Origin: an uncultured Roseibium sp.
GTDB taxonomy: Bacteria > Pseudomonadota > Alphaproteobacteria > Rhizobiales > Stappiaceae
Assembly: GCF_947496995.1 (NCBI RefSeq)
Contig: NZ_CANMFD010000001.1
Location: forward strand, 1,608,692 to 1,672,691
Direction of reading: 5' to 3'
DNA length: 64,000 bases
A model generated the notes under the pieces. That model did not search any database. It worked only from the letters and a program-made list of their open reading frames with translations, and was not told the DNA's origin. The position numbers and the translations under genes were made by a program. The stretch's first letter is position 1. Each line of letters starts with the position of its first letter. Of the stretch, positions 26,122 to 36,131 are shown one piece after another.

Positions 26122-27003
26122 TCAGGTTACGGCCGAACCTGACGCGGCCGCCGTCAGCCATAAGCGGAATTTCTGCATGGCGCCGGTTTCCTCCCGCGAT
26201 TTCAGCCAGGTGAGCCAGTAGCTGCCGGTGCGGGTGGTCGTTTCGAAAGGCTGCACGATCTCTCCGGAGCCGATGTGGCGGGAGAACATCGAAACCGGAG
26301 CGAGCGCCACGCCGGAGCCCTGGGCGGCTGCCTCGACCATTGCGAGCGAACTGTCGAACATCCAGCCGCGCGTCCGGGGCGGCGGCAGTCCGGCTGTCTG
26401 AAACCACATGGCCCATTCATCCATCCGGTAGGATCTCAGCAATGGCTCGCGCAACAGGTCTGCCGGGCTTGTCAGGCGCGCGGCGGTCTCCGGCGCGCAG
26501 AGCGGTGCAAGCGGAGCATCCATCAGTTTTTCCGCATTGGTCGCATGCCAGGCGCCATCGCCGAAACGGATGAAACAGTCCAGCCCGTCGACGAGCATGT
26601 CCGCGCGATTGTTGTTGGTCTTCAGGCGAAGATCAATGTGCGGATTGGACCCGGCAAACTCCGGCAGGCGCGGCAGCAGCCAGCCAGTCGCGAACGAACC
26701 GACCACGCCGACCGTCAGCACCTCGCGGAAATTGCCGTCCTCGAACCGGCTGAGCGCCGCGCTCATCCGCCGGAAGGCATCGGTAAGGACCGGCAGCAGT
26801 GCATGACCCTCGTCGGTCAGCACAACGCCGCGCGGCAGGCGTTCGAACAGCGAGACCTGCAGCACATCTTCCAGCGCCTTCACCTGATGGCTGATCGCCG
26901 TCTGGGAAACGCGCAGCTCCAGCCCGGCGCGGGTAAAGCTGCCGAGCCGGGCGGAAGCCTCAAAGGCCCGCAGGGCATTCAGCGGCAATTGTGATACGTC
27001 CAT
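26122..27003 (-). CDS. LysR regulator of AmpR/GcvA type
   Basis: A 293-residue LysR-family protein whose N-terminus (LPLNALRAFEASARLGSFTRAG) and HTH (LRVSQTAISHQVKALED) follow the GcvA/AmpR subgroup closely. The effector domain begins around LTVGVVGSFATGWLLPRL. It is divergent from a class A beta-lactamase with 162 bases between the starts, the same layout as ampR and its beta-lactamase. The natural reading is that it controls that gene in response to cell-wall fragments, as established for AmpR, but this is inference here. Confidence 0.88.
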   Translation of the reverse strand: MDVSQLPLNALRAFEASARLGSFTRAGLELRVSQTAISHQVKALEDVLQVSLFERLPRGVVLTDEGHALLPVLTDAFRRMSAALSRFEDGNFREVLTVGVVGSFATGWLLPRLPEFAGSNPHIDLRLKTNNNRADMLVDGLDCFIRFGDGAWHATNAEKLMDAPLAPLCAPETAARLTSPADLLREPLLRSYRMDEWAMWFQTAGLPPPRTRGWMFDSSLAMVEAAAQGSGVALAPVSMFSRHIGSGEIVQPFETTTRTGSYWLTWLKSREETGAMQKFRLWLTAAASGSAVT

Positions 27004-27037
27004 GACTGCCTCCGGAAGACCAATTTTTTCTCATGTC

Positions 27038-27055
27038 TGATGGTATTAATCGTCA
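27038..27055. promoter_or_regulatory. Candidate LysR operator
   Basis: An imperfect palindrome, TGATGGTATTAATCGTCA, in the divergent promoter region between the AmpR-like gene and the beta-lactamase gene. Ten of eighteen positions match their complement, with TGA and TCA at the ends. Location is right for the regulator; the fit to a LysR T-N11-A box is loose. Confidence 0.35.
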
Positions 27056-27165
27056 TTTGCGTAATGACTGTGGCAACGGCATGGTTTGAAAACCCTGAGC
27101 CGCACCACTGGATTGGATGATCGCGGGCGGCAAGGTGGATAGAACAGACAACTAGAGGTTTTCAG

Positions 27166-28062
27166 ATGATGAACCGGAAACGCCGTCGCGCGTTGACCCT
27201 TGCGCTTGCCTTTTTCACGGTTGCTCCCGAATGGGTCTCCAGCGCCGTCGCCGCCGATTTCGATCCTGCGCCGCTGGCGAAGGCCGTGGAGGATATTACT
27301 GACCGTCTGCCGGCACGGGTCGGTGTCGCCGTCATCGACACGGAAACCGGAAAGAGCTGGAGCCATCTTGCGGACGAGCGCTTTCCGCTCAACAGCACTT
27401 TCAAGGCATTTCTCTGCGCGGCGCTTCTGGACAAGGGCGAAGCCGGAGATCTGGACCCGGCGTTGCGGGTGAAGATACGCCAAGAGGATCTGGTCTCTTA
27501 TTCGCCGGTCACCGAAAAGAAAATCGGGTCTGACGGCATGACCCTTCTCGAGCTCTGTGAGGCAACAGTCACGATAAGCGACAACGCCGCCGCAAATCTG
27601 GTGTTTGAACAGATCGGCGGACCGGACGGGTTGAACCGCTTCCTGCGGGGGATTGGCGACACGGAAACACGTCTCGACCGGCGCGAGCCGGAGCTGAATT
27701 CCGGCCATCCGGGAGATGAGAGAGACACCACGACACCGGCGGCCGCCGCGGCCACCTTGCAAACGCTTCTGTTGGGGGATGCCCTGAGCGCTGACGCACG
27801 CGCGCAACTGACACGGTGGATGGAAGACAACAAGGTGGGCGACGACACGCTGCGCGCCGGTCTTCCGCAGGATTGGCGGATTGCCGACAAGACGGGCGCG
27901 GGTGGCAATGGCTCGCGCAACGATATCGGCGTCATCTGGCCGACGGGCCGCGCCCCGGTGGTGATCGCGGTCTACATCACCGGAACAACCGCATCCTTTG
28001 TGGCGCGCAACGGGGCCATTGCCGAAATCGGCGCGGCACTTGCCGACAGTCTTGTCGATTGA
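27166..28062 (+). CDS. Class A beta-lactamase
   Basis: A 298-residue secreted serine beta-lactamase. All catalytic motifs are in place: STFK (77-80, Ambler Ser70), SDN (138-140, Ambler 130), EPELN (174-178, Glu166) and KTG (242-244, Ambler 234). An N-terminal signal peptide with MNRKRRR basic start and cleavage near AVAADFD places it in the periplasm. AGAGG six bases before the first ATG supports the start. It belongs broadly with CARB/PSE-like or chromosomal class A enzymes. The substrate profile cannot be read. Probably controlled by the divergent AmpR-like gene. Confidence 0.95.
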   Translation: MMNRKRRRALTLALAFFTVAPEWVSSAVAADFDPAPLAKAVEDITDRLPARVGVAVIDTETGKSWSHLADERFPLNSTFKAFLCAALLDKGEAGDLDPALRVKIRQEDLVSYSPVTEKKIGSDGMTLLELCEATVTISDNAAANLVFEQIGGPDGLNRFLRGIGDTETRLDRREPELNSGHPGDERDTTTPAAAAATLQTLLLGDALSADARAQLTRWMEDNKVGDDTLRAGLPQDWRIADKTGAGGNGSRNDIGVIWPTGRAPVVIAVYITGTTASFVARNGAIAEIGAALADSLVD

Positions 28063-28070
28063 AGGTGTTC

Positions 28071-28096
28071 CCGGGCGGGTTCTGTAACCCGCCCGG
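28071..28096 (+). terminator. Hairpin after the beta-lactamase
   Basis: CCGGGCGGGTT (28071-28081) and AACCCGCCCGG (28086-28096) form a perfect 11-bp stem with loop CTGT, starting 8 bases after the stop codon. The position is right for a terminator, but the following bases (AGGCTTCCCG) lack a U-tract. Confidence 0.7.
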
Positions 28097-28139
28097 AGGC
28101 TTCCCGAGCTTGTGAGCAGTCACGCCGAAGGAGAGTTGC

Positions 28140-28493
28140 TTGTCTTGTTACAAATCGGCCCGGATCATGATCCTTAGCGCAATCGCCCTTGGAGCCGTCG
28201 TCTCCGCCTCTGCCGCACAGGAAACGCGGGACGAACGGCGGGCGCGAAATTGCGGCTATTACCGCGAGATGGTCCGCCATGCGCTTGAAAGCGTCGACGG
28301 GAAGGCCCTGACGCCGGGATTTGTCGAGGAGCATGACGCCTTCATCGACGGCGGATGCCTCGCCACAAGGCCTGCCTGCCCGAGATCCCCGGCGGACTTC
28401 GCCTTCGCCGATATGCTGCTCATGATGACGGTCAGCGCGAACATGGGCAGCACCTTCTCACCGTTCTGGTGTCCGGTGAAAAACCAAGGGTGA
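28140..28493 (+). CDS. Small secreted protein, unknown
   Basis: A 117-residue protein with a signal peptide (KSARIMILSAIALGAVVSASA, cleavage before QETRDE) starting at TTG, with AAGGAGAG four bases before it. ATG 28167 is the alternative but would lose the basic N-terminus. The mature part contains three cysteines plus one near the end (CGYYREM, GGCLATRPACP, FWCPVK), consistent with two disulfides. It lies after the beta-lactamase and its hairpin. I do not recognise a family. Confidence 0.6.
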   Translation: MSCYKSARIMILSAIALGAVVSASAAQETRDERRARNCGYYREMVRHALESVDGKALTPGFVEEHDAFIDGGCLATRPACPRSPADFAFADMLLMMTVSANMGSTFSPFWCPVKNQG

Positions 28494-28541
28494 AGCGCCG
28501 CCCGCAGGGGGGCTCAGATGGCTGATAAAATCCGTCCCCCT

Positions 28542-28777
28542 CGGTCGTCATCAACCCTGTTGAGTGAACTGATTAGCTGAATACCACCCCCGGCTGTCAT
28601 CCCGGCCAAGCGAAGCGCGAGCCGGGATCGGGGAGGCACAAACCTTTGGCGGAACTGTTTTATCAATTCGGCAGACTACGGCTCACCGGTCCCGGATCTC
28701 CGCTACGCTTCGTCCGGGAAGACGAACTCCTGCGGTCGTCAACTCTGTTGAGTGAACTGAGAAGCTGAATACCACCC
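28542..28777 (+). repeat. 45-bp direct repeat pair
   Basis: A stretch beginning CGGTCGTCA and containing GTTGAGTGAACTGA then AGCTGAATACCACCC occurs at 28542-28589 and 28733-28777. The copies differ at only a few positions. They are placed 190 bases apart and each is followed by a REP-like hairpin, so the larger unit is partly duplicated. Confidence 0.8.
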
Positions 28778-29204
28778 TTGGATGTCACCCCGGCCAAGCG
28801 CAGCGCTGAGCCGGGGCAGAGGCTCAGTTGGGTGTCTCCAGGGCCGCTTCACACACAGTCCCAGGATAAACAATACGGCACGCAGGCTCGAAGCGGGTAG
28901 CGACCGCCGATGAACAATCGGTCTTGCTTCAGCAAGCGGCACCGCGAGTGGGCCCGGGTCTCCGCTTCGCTGTGCCCGTGGTGACACCCGGAGCAAGGGA
29001 GCGTTGCCAAATCAAGAACGTAACCGCCCGTGCTTCCCTGGAAGACCGGGAGGCCTCCTCCGGATACCGTTCACTCGATTGCAGCAGCAGCCCCCCCCGG
29101 CTGTCATCCCGGCCAAGCGAAGCGCGAGCCGGGATCGGGGAGGCACAAACCTTGACGGAACTGCTTTATTTATTCGGCAGACTACGGCTCACCGGTCCCG
29201 GATC
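28587..29204 (+). repeat. 110-bp direct repeat pair with REP-like hairpin
   Basis: About 110 bases are repeated at 28587-28698 and 29095-29204, beginning CCCCGGCTGTCATCCCGG and ending in ACCGGTCCCGGATC, with a few substitutions and one indel. Each copy starts with a hairpin of the form ATCCCGGC...GCCGGGAT. A shorter, diverged hairpin of the same kind lies at 28788-28816. A related hairpin also occurs at 53423-53456. Confidence 0.85.
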
Positions 29205-29337
29205 GGTGCTCGGCTCCACTTCACGGGTCCGGAATGACACCCTGAGGGTTTGTCACCGGTCTGAAGCGCCCCGCAGGGGCGTCTTCCTCACGGCAGATCG
29301 GATCAGGTCATCGGACCGTTTTCCACAGCAGGGCTGG

Positions 29338-30291
29338 TCAGCCCATCTCCGGAACCGGAGTCACGGCCTTGCCGGTCTCGAACCAGCTTTTCAGGTTATC
29401 GACCACCAGTTGGCCCATGGCGTTGCGGGTCGCCTGGGAGGCGGAGCCGACGTGGGGCAGCAGTGTGACCCGGGGAAGCTGCATCAGCTTTTCCGGCACG
29501 TTGGGTTCGTTTTCGAAGACGTCCAGACCGGCGCCGTGGATCGTGCCCTTTTCAAGTGCGCTGATAAGCGCTTCCTCGTCGACGACTGTGCCACGGCCGA
29601 TATTGATCAATATGCCTTCAGGCCCCAGCGCCTCCAGCACCTCTGCGTTGACGGCATGCTGGGTTGACGCGCCGCCGGGAGCCACCACCATCAGCGTGTC
29701 GCAGGCAGCCGCCATTTCCTTCAAGGTCGGGTGATAGGGGTAGTCCACGTCTTCCTGCCGGTTGCGGCCGTAATAATGAACCTCGAGATCAAACGCCTCC
29801 GCGCGTCTGGCGATGGCCTTGCCGATGCGTCCGAGCCCGAAGATCCCGAGTTTGCGGCCCTGGAGCGTTGCCTGGGTCAGCGGATAGGGGCCTTCGCCGG
29901 TCCATTTGCCGTCGCGAAGCCATTTTTCCGCCTGGCCCAATTCGCGTACGGTCATCAGCAGCAGGCCGAGCGCCGTATCGGCGACTTCGCTGGTCAGCAC
30001 ATCCGGCGTGTGGGTGACCATCACCTCGGCGGCAAGACAGTCGCCGGTGTTGATATGATCGTAGCCCACCCCGAAGCTGGCAATGATTTCCGCGTTCGGG
30101 ACCTTGGCAAGAAACGCCGCATCCATCTTGCCGCCCATCGCCGCCACACCGCGGACCTTTGCGCCGACCTCTCTCAGGAGCGCGTCGGGGTCATCGGCCT
30201 CGAACAGCTTGTGAACGACAAACTCCGCGTCCAGCTTCTCCTGAACAAGCAGCGGCATCGGGCGGGGCATCAGAATTTCAACGGGTGTCAT
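29338..30291 (-). CDS. D-2-hydroxyacid dehydrogenase
   Basis: A 317-residue NAD(P)-dependent D-isomer-specific 2-hydroxyacid dehydrogenase, close to hydroxypyruvate/glyoxylate reductases. The nucleotide motif is GIFGLGRIGKAIARRAEAF; the catalytic Arg is in NIGRGTVVDEEAL, the Glu in DVFENEP and the His in LLPHVGSAS. The fold and length fit the family. It reduces a 2-keto acid such as glyoxylate or hydroxypyruvate. It is single and has the repeat region downstream. Confidence 0.92.
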   Translation of the reverse strand: MTPVEILMPRPMPLLVQEKLDAEFVVHKLFEADDPDALLREVGAKVRGVAAMGGKMDAAFLAKVPNAEIIASFGVGYDHINTGDCLAAEVMVTHTPDVLTSEVADTALGLLLMTVRELGQAEKWLRDGKWTGEGPYPLTQATLQGRKLGIFGLGRIGKAIARRAEAFDLEVHYYGRNRQEDVDYPYHPTLKEMAAACDTLMVVAPGGASTQHAVNAEVLEALGPEGILINIGRGTVVDEEALISALEKGTIHGAGLDVFENEPNVPEKLMQLPRVTLLPHVGSASQATRNAMGQLVVDNLKSWFETGKAVTPVPEMG

Positions 30292-30721
30292 GGCGGATCC
30301 GGTGGAAATGGGGAATTGAGAAGAAAATCTACAGCAAGCTTACGGGCAACCGCTCCGGGAAAAAAGGCCCAAATGCTTTGCCCGGGTACGGTTGCTTCAG
30401 GAGTTTGCGGCAATACGCTGCAGCCTGCGGCGCTGCTGCGTCCCACCGGACCCGTGGGCAAAACCGGGCGCAGGTCCTGATTCAGGCAGGTTTGGCGCTG
30501 CAAGCAAGCACCTTGAAACAGGCGTTGACCGCACTCACCCAGCCGCGCTGTCTTTCGGATCTGCACGTAGCCGGGGTTGCACTTGTCCGCAATGACGATT
30601 TCTCGAACCGGGGCTTCCTAATCCGTCTTCCCCCATTGCCCCGGACGGTCATTTCCCCTAAAAGACCCCGCAGCAATCCAGAGAATCCCGATAGTTTTTT
30701 CAAGTGGAGAAGCGGAGCCCC
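30292..30721. other. 430-bp intergenic region upstream of ettA
   Basis: Divergent promoter space between the dehydrogenase and ettA. Open frames here have no recognisable domains. No clear terminator or riboswitch was seen. Confidence 0.5.
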
Positions 30722-32371
<1,650 letters not shown>

Positions 32372-32479
32372 TCGGGGACGGCGTTGTCTCATTTGGGAAA
32401 GGCGGTCCGAAGGGCTGCCTTTTCTGCTTTCAGGGCCTGAAATCCATCCTTTGAACGGGACCTGGAGGTTTCCGGCGCA

Positions 32480-34585
32480 ATGCAAGAGGGGGCGATAGCG
32501 AACATGGCGATGTTGCAGCAAGCCGGCCGGATCGTTACCGGGGTGTTGCGGTACGATCCCGGCGCCATTCGCCTCGTGCGCGGCGTGGATCTGATGCTGA
32601 CCATCCTTGCCGCAGTCGCCCTGGCGGTATGGCTCGGTCGGTTTGTGACATCCGTGCCGGCGTTCACGCTCGCTGTTGTGACGGCTTTTCCGGCGGCGTT
32701 CTGCATCCTGTTTACCCCGGTCTCGACCTGCAGACAGGAAGCGGCGGATATCGTCCGGCTTGGCCTGATCATCACCACCGTATCCGCGACCGGAGCCTTG
32801 GCCGTCAACCTTTCGGGAAGTTCGGCGCCCATTGTGCTGCAGGTGCTTTGGATCGTGGCGATTACCTTCGGTTTCGCGCTGGACGGGCTCGGAGGTCTCT
32901 GGCAACGCGGCGGGCGTGTCGTTGCGATGTCCTGGCTGCTTGTGATCCTTTTCAGCCAGTCTCACGCCCCCGGCATGTGGCTCCCCGCCATGGCGGTCGT
33001 GGGAACCGCAGTTGCGATTTGTATCCGCATCCTCCTGTGGCGGCCCTCGCCCGAAAGGACCTACCAAAGGATAGAAAAGGTTTTTCGACAGGCCGTTGCC
33101 GAGCAGCTCGAAGGGATCACTCTTGGGGCAGAGACATCCGCACCGGTCAATGGCGGGTCCTCGGCAGAACTGGCCGCAATCAGAACGGAACTCCGGCTCT
33201 CCGCAGGATTGCTTGACCGGAAAACTGCCATCCAAGGGCTGCCGCCGGAATCCGCCGTGATGCTGCAACTCGCTCTTGAGGTCGTGCGCGACGCTGTCTC
33301 GCAACTCTCGCCGGACGGCCGCGCGTGGCTTTCGTGCAATCCCGGTTTTCGCGAGACAGTGCTTCTGCTTCGCGATCGCATCGCATACGGCACCGGGTCC
33401 GCAGCGTCCGATGAGGACTGGACGCAGAATGCCGGGACACTTTCGCGGGACGACCGGTTTCAGGTCTTCAGGATTGCACAGGCTTTCCGCAGGCTCTCGC
33501 TGCTTTCGTCGAAATGCGCGCCTGTTGCTGCCCATGCTGCCGGGGCTCCGGACAAAACGACTGAAAGGTTCTGGCGGAGGCTTTCCTGGCGGTTTGCGTT
33601 GCAGGCAGCGGTCGCCGCATCCGTCGGCTACGCTGTTGCGGCCCATTTCGACCTGAGCCATGCCTACTGGGTCACGCTCACGATCATCATCATCCTGACC
33701 AACAGCCTCGGGGTGACCATTCGCAAAACCGTGCAAAGAACCATCGGAACGGCCGCAGGAGTTCTGATTGCCCTGACTGTCGACCCGCTGTTGTCCGGTT
33801 ACCCGGATATTCGGCTCACGCTCGTGGTGCTGTCGATCCCGGCCATCCTCGTGTTTGTTGACCGCAATTACGCCACCGCGGTGGGGATCATCAGCTTCAT
33901 GGTGATGGTCGGCCTGCAGACCCTGGAGCATTTTCCGCTCGTCGAGTTCTGGGTCCGCCTTTACGACACGATGATCGGGGCGGCGGTCGGTCTGGCCGTT
34001 GCCTGGCTGCTGTTTCCCGGGCGCACCGGGCAAAGCATTCATGACCTCACCACATCCTACCTTGCCTCCTGCGTGGAATTCCTCACGGCCCCGGACCGGT
34101 CAGAAGGTGAGGAAAGGGTCGCCTATGCCCGGCTGAACGAAGCGGCCTCCAGGCTGGTCTCCACGGCAGGCTCCTACCGCACGGAGCAGGCCCCCTGGTC
34201 GTCGTTTTCGAATGCGTCGAACGGCCTCGACGTCATGGTCGTTGTCATGGCCGACTATATCGTTCTGTATCGCGAAGCGCGGGCGACCGTGCTTGGCGAG
34301 GCCGGGGAGCGCCAGCCGGATCCGGCGATCGTCCCGATCATCACCCGGATGGACAATCGCCTGCGGGCCGAATTCGAGGCCGTGCTTGAGGGCCGGGAAA
34401 AGCAGACCGACCCCGCGCTGGTCGAAGACTGGATGGCCGCCATGCCCGAGACGGCTTCGGCCGGGACCGGGATCATGGTCGACTGGGTTGCGATGCTCTA
34501 TTACGCCCGCAAGGTCGTGCAATGCCTGGATGGTTTGCGCCAGGACGGCATGTGGAACGGCGCTGTGATCAACGCATTGCGGTGA
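32480..34585 (+). CDS. FUSC family membrane protein
   Basis: A 701-residue protein with two blocks of membrane helices (roughly residues 35-175 and 365-510) separated by a soluble domain, and a C-terminal soluble domain. This is the FUSC pattern seen in aromatic-acid exporters (AaeB) and fusaric-acid resistance proteins. The second block has the signature YWVTLTIIIILTNSLGVTIRKTVQRTIGTAAG. Substrate unknown; export of aromatic acids is the usual role. The ATG at 32480 has a GGAGG 12 bases away; ATG 32504 is an alternative. No membrane-fusion partner is encoded beside it. Confidence 0.85.
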   Translation: MQEGAIANMAMLQQAGRIVTGVLRYDPGAIRLVRGVDLMLTILAAVALAVWLGRFVTSVPAFTLAVVTAFPAAFCILFTPVSTCRQEAADIVRLGLIITTVSATGALAVNLSGSSAPIVLQVLWIVAITFGFALDGLGGLWQRGGRVVAMSWLLVILFSQSHAPGMWLPAMAVVGTAVAICIRILLWRPSPERTYQRIEKVFRQAVAEQLEGITLGAETSAPVNGGSSAELAAIRTELRLSAGLLDRKTAIQGLPPESAVMLQLALEVVRDAVSQLSPDGRAWLSCNPGFRETVLLLRDRIAYGTGSAASDEDWTQNAGTLSRDDRFQVFRIAQAFRRLSLLSSKCAPVAAHAAGAPDKTTERFWRRLSWRFALQAAVAASVGYAVAAHFDLSHAYWVTLTIIIILTNSLGVTIRKTVQRTIGTAAGVLIALTVDPLLSGYPDIRLTLVVLSIPAILVFVDRNYATAVGIISFMVMVGLQTLEHFPLVEFWVRLYDTMIGAAVGLAVAWLLFPGRTGQSIHDLTTSYLASCVEFLTAPDRSEGEERVAYARLNEAASRLVSTAGSYRTEQAPWSSFSNASNGLDVMVVVMADYIVLYREARATVLGEAGERQPDPAIVPIITRMDNRLRAEFEAVLEGREKQTDPALVEDWMAAMPETASAGTGIMVDWVAMLYYARKVVQCLDGLRQDGMWNGAVINALR

Positions 34586-34737
34586 GGAGTTCTCGGCCAG
34601 GCGATGGGCCGATACCGCCTTCACGCCTCCCGGTAGGCCGATCTATCAAAGGAACCGATCAATGCATCAAGGAGATTTGCTGGTCCGCGCCGGAAGTCCG
34701 GCTTAAAGTCCCGCCCGCAAATGGACAGGAGATCTGC

Positions 34738-35355
34738 ATGACGGACCAACTCGCACTCTGGCCGGACGACATCAAGGTCGCGCCGAAATTCAAGGCGTTC
34801 GGCAGGGTGGAAAGCATATACCGGACACCGTCACCGGAAGATTTCCAGACGGAGCCCGTCGATGCCCTGGAACTGACCCTGGAGGGTATCCCGGGCGACA
34901 GGCATTCCGGGTTCGCCCGCAAGTCGGGCGGCCGGGAGCCCTGGTATCCGCGCGGAACGGAAATGTGCAACGAAAGGCAGGTCTCCCTGCTTTCTGCCGA
35001 GGAACTGAGCCTGATCGCGGAGCGCATGGAGCTTGATGAGGTCAAGGCAGAGTGGATCGGCGGCAACATCCTGGTCTCCGGGATCGCCAGTTTCACCCGT
35101 GTGCCGCCGCGCACCCGCCTTGCCTTCGAAGGCGGCGCCGTCATTCGCGTGGATGGCGAGAACACGCCCTGCCGGTTCGCAGGTGCTGCAATTGCGGCCC
35201 GCAATCCCGGACGGGAGGGACTGGACCTCCTGTTTCCGCAAAGGGCCGCCGGATTGCGCGGGCTGGTGGGTTTTGTCGAAAAACCGGGCCTTATCACTGC
35301 AGGGCAGGCGGTGACAGCGCATATTCCCGAACAATGGATTTACCCCCGCACCTGA
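34738..35355 (+). CDS. MOSC domain-containing protein
   Basis: A 205-residue protein with a MOSC domain, the C-terminal fold of molybdenum-cofactor sulfurases. Conserved segments include EGIPGDRHSGFARKSGGREPWYPRGTE, the NERQVSLLSAEELS region and the ENTPCRFAG motif with the conserved cysteine that would carry a persulfide. It may handle sulfur for a molybdenum cofactor or act like the YiiM group on N-hydroxylated substrates. AGGAG 6 bases before ATG 34738 fixes the start. Confidence 0.9.
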   Translation: MTDQLALWPDDIKVAPKFKAFGRVESIYRTPSPEDFQTEPVDALELTLEGIPGDRHSGFARKSGGREPWYPRGTEMCNERQVSLLSAEELSLIAERMELDEVKAEWIGGNILVSGIASFTRVPPRTRLAFEGGAVIRVDGENTPCRFAGAAIAARNPGREGLDLLFPQRAAGLRGLVGFVEKPGLITAGQAVTAHIPEQWIYPRT

Positions 35356-35400
35356 GCGAGTACTCTGAGCGGCATGTTTGACCTGCCGAAGGAGACCTCC

Positions 35401-35793
35401 ATGCTTCCCATCCATCACATGGTCGACCGGGCACCCCGCCCTGTCGCACCGTTCTCGCATGCCGTCGAAGCCGATGGCTGGGTGTTCGTCACCGGCCAGA
35501 TGCCGACCGATCCCAACGCCCCGGACGCGCCATTGCCGGAGGGGATCGCGGCGCAGACAGTGCGGGTGATGGAAAATCTCGAGCTGGTCCTGGCAGGGGT
35601 TGAACTTGGCCTGGAGAACGTAACGTTCGTAAGGGTTTATCTCACCGAGTTCAAACGCGACTATCAGACGATGAACGAGACTTACCGTGGGTTTTTCCCC
35701 GAGGGCCAACTGCCCGGACGCACATGTGTGGGCGTGTCCGGTCTGGCTGTCGATGCGCTGGTGGAAATCGACCTGATTGCGCGGCGGCCTTGA
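35401..35793 (+). CDS. RidA family protein
   Basis: A 130-residue RidA/YjgF-type protein. The fold-defining segments FSHAVEADGWVFVTGQMP, LGLENVTFVRVYLTEF and the C-terminal ARTCVGVSGLAVDALVEIDLIA-like end (here GRTCVGVSG) are present, including the Arg that binds the carboxylate of enamine/imine substrates. It would speed hydrolysis of reactive 2-aminoacrylate-type intermediates. AGGAG is six bases before ATG 35401. It follows MOSC at 45 bases, possibly cotranscribed. Confidence 0.93.
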   Translation: MLPIHHMVDRAPRPVAPFSHAVEADGWVFVTGQMPTDPNAPDAPLPEGIAAQTVRVMENLELVLAGVELGLENVTFVRVYLTEFKRDYQTMNETYRGFFPEGQLPGRTCVGVSGLAVDALVEIDLIARRP

Positions 35794-35803
35794 GACGAAG
35801 GCT

Positions 35804-36121
35804 CTACTCGGCCGCGCTGTCCTCGCTTTGCACTTCCCTGTTGCAGCCCCAGTCGCGAAGAAGGTCGTTCATCTCGCCGACGACGAAATAGCGGGCAGCG
35901 TCGCGCTCATAGCCGTCGTCCAGAAGCGCGTCGTAGTCGGTGTGCTCATGGCGCACGTGGCTGGTCGTCGCCTGCCAGAGCGCAATGGAGGGCGGCAGAT
36001 GGCGCAGGTGGCCGGCCAGGGCGATCGTGAGGATCGCTTCCGCATCGCTCATCGGCACCCGGGGCAGAAGCGCCCGCAGCACCTTGCGCATCTCCTTCTG
36101 CCGTTTTGTCCCGCCTGCCAT
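35804..36121 (-). CDS. DUF2293 domain-containing protein
   Basis: A 105-residue protein matching the DUF2293 pattern: KRQKEMRKVLRALLPRVP, then the helix LRHLPPSIALWQATTSHVRHEHTDYDALL and DGYERDAARYFV. Such proteins are common in alphaproteobacteria and small, soluble and uncharacterised. The start at 36121 gives the compact MAGGTKRQ N-terminus; a longer start at 36232 would overlap the GGDEF-EAL gene. Convergent with RidA. Confidence 0.8.
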   Translation of the reverse strand: MAGGTKRQKEMRKVLRALLPRVPMSDAEAILTIALAGHLRHLPPSIALWQATTSHVRHEHTDYDALLDDGYERDAARYFVVGEMNDLLRDWGCNREVQSEDSAAE

Positions 36122-36131
36122 GGGTCCACAC

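Larger units (their letters stand above)
28494..29337. other. Repeat-rich intergenic region, no gene
   Basis: An 844-base gap between the small secreted protein and the dehydrogenase. It holds two pairs of direct repeats and several REP-like hairpins (listed separately). Open frames on both strands are products of repeat sequence and have no ribosome-binding sites. It looks like DNA in which repeats have accumulated at a gene border. Confidence 0.75.

Noticed and set aside
28542..29204. Possible CRISPR array
   Set aside because: Only two copies of each repeat, too long and irregularly spaced; no cas genes in the window.
28924..29667. Plus-strand open frame across the repeat region
   Set aside because: Made of repeat sequence plus antisense of the dehydrogenase; no ribosome-binding site.
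30292..30721. Riboswitch or leader upstream of ettA
   Set aside because: No conserved riboswitch core or terminator/antiterminator pair was recognisable.
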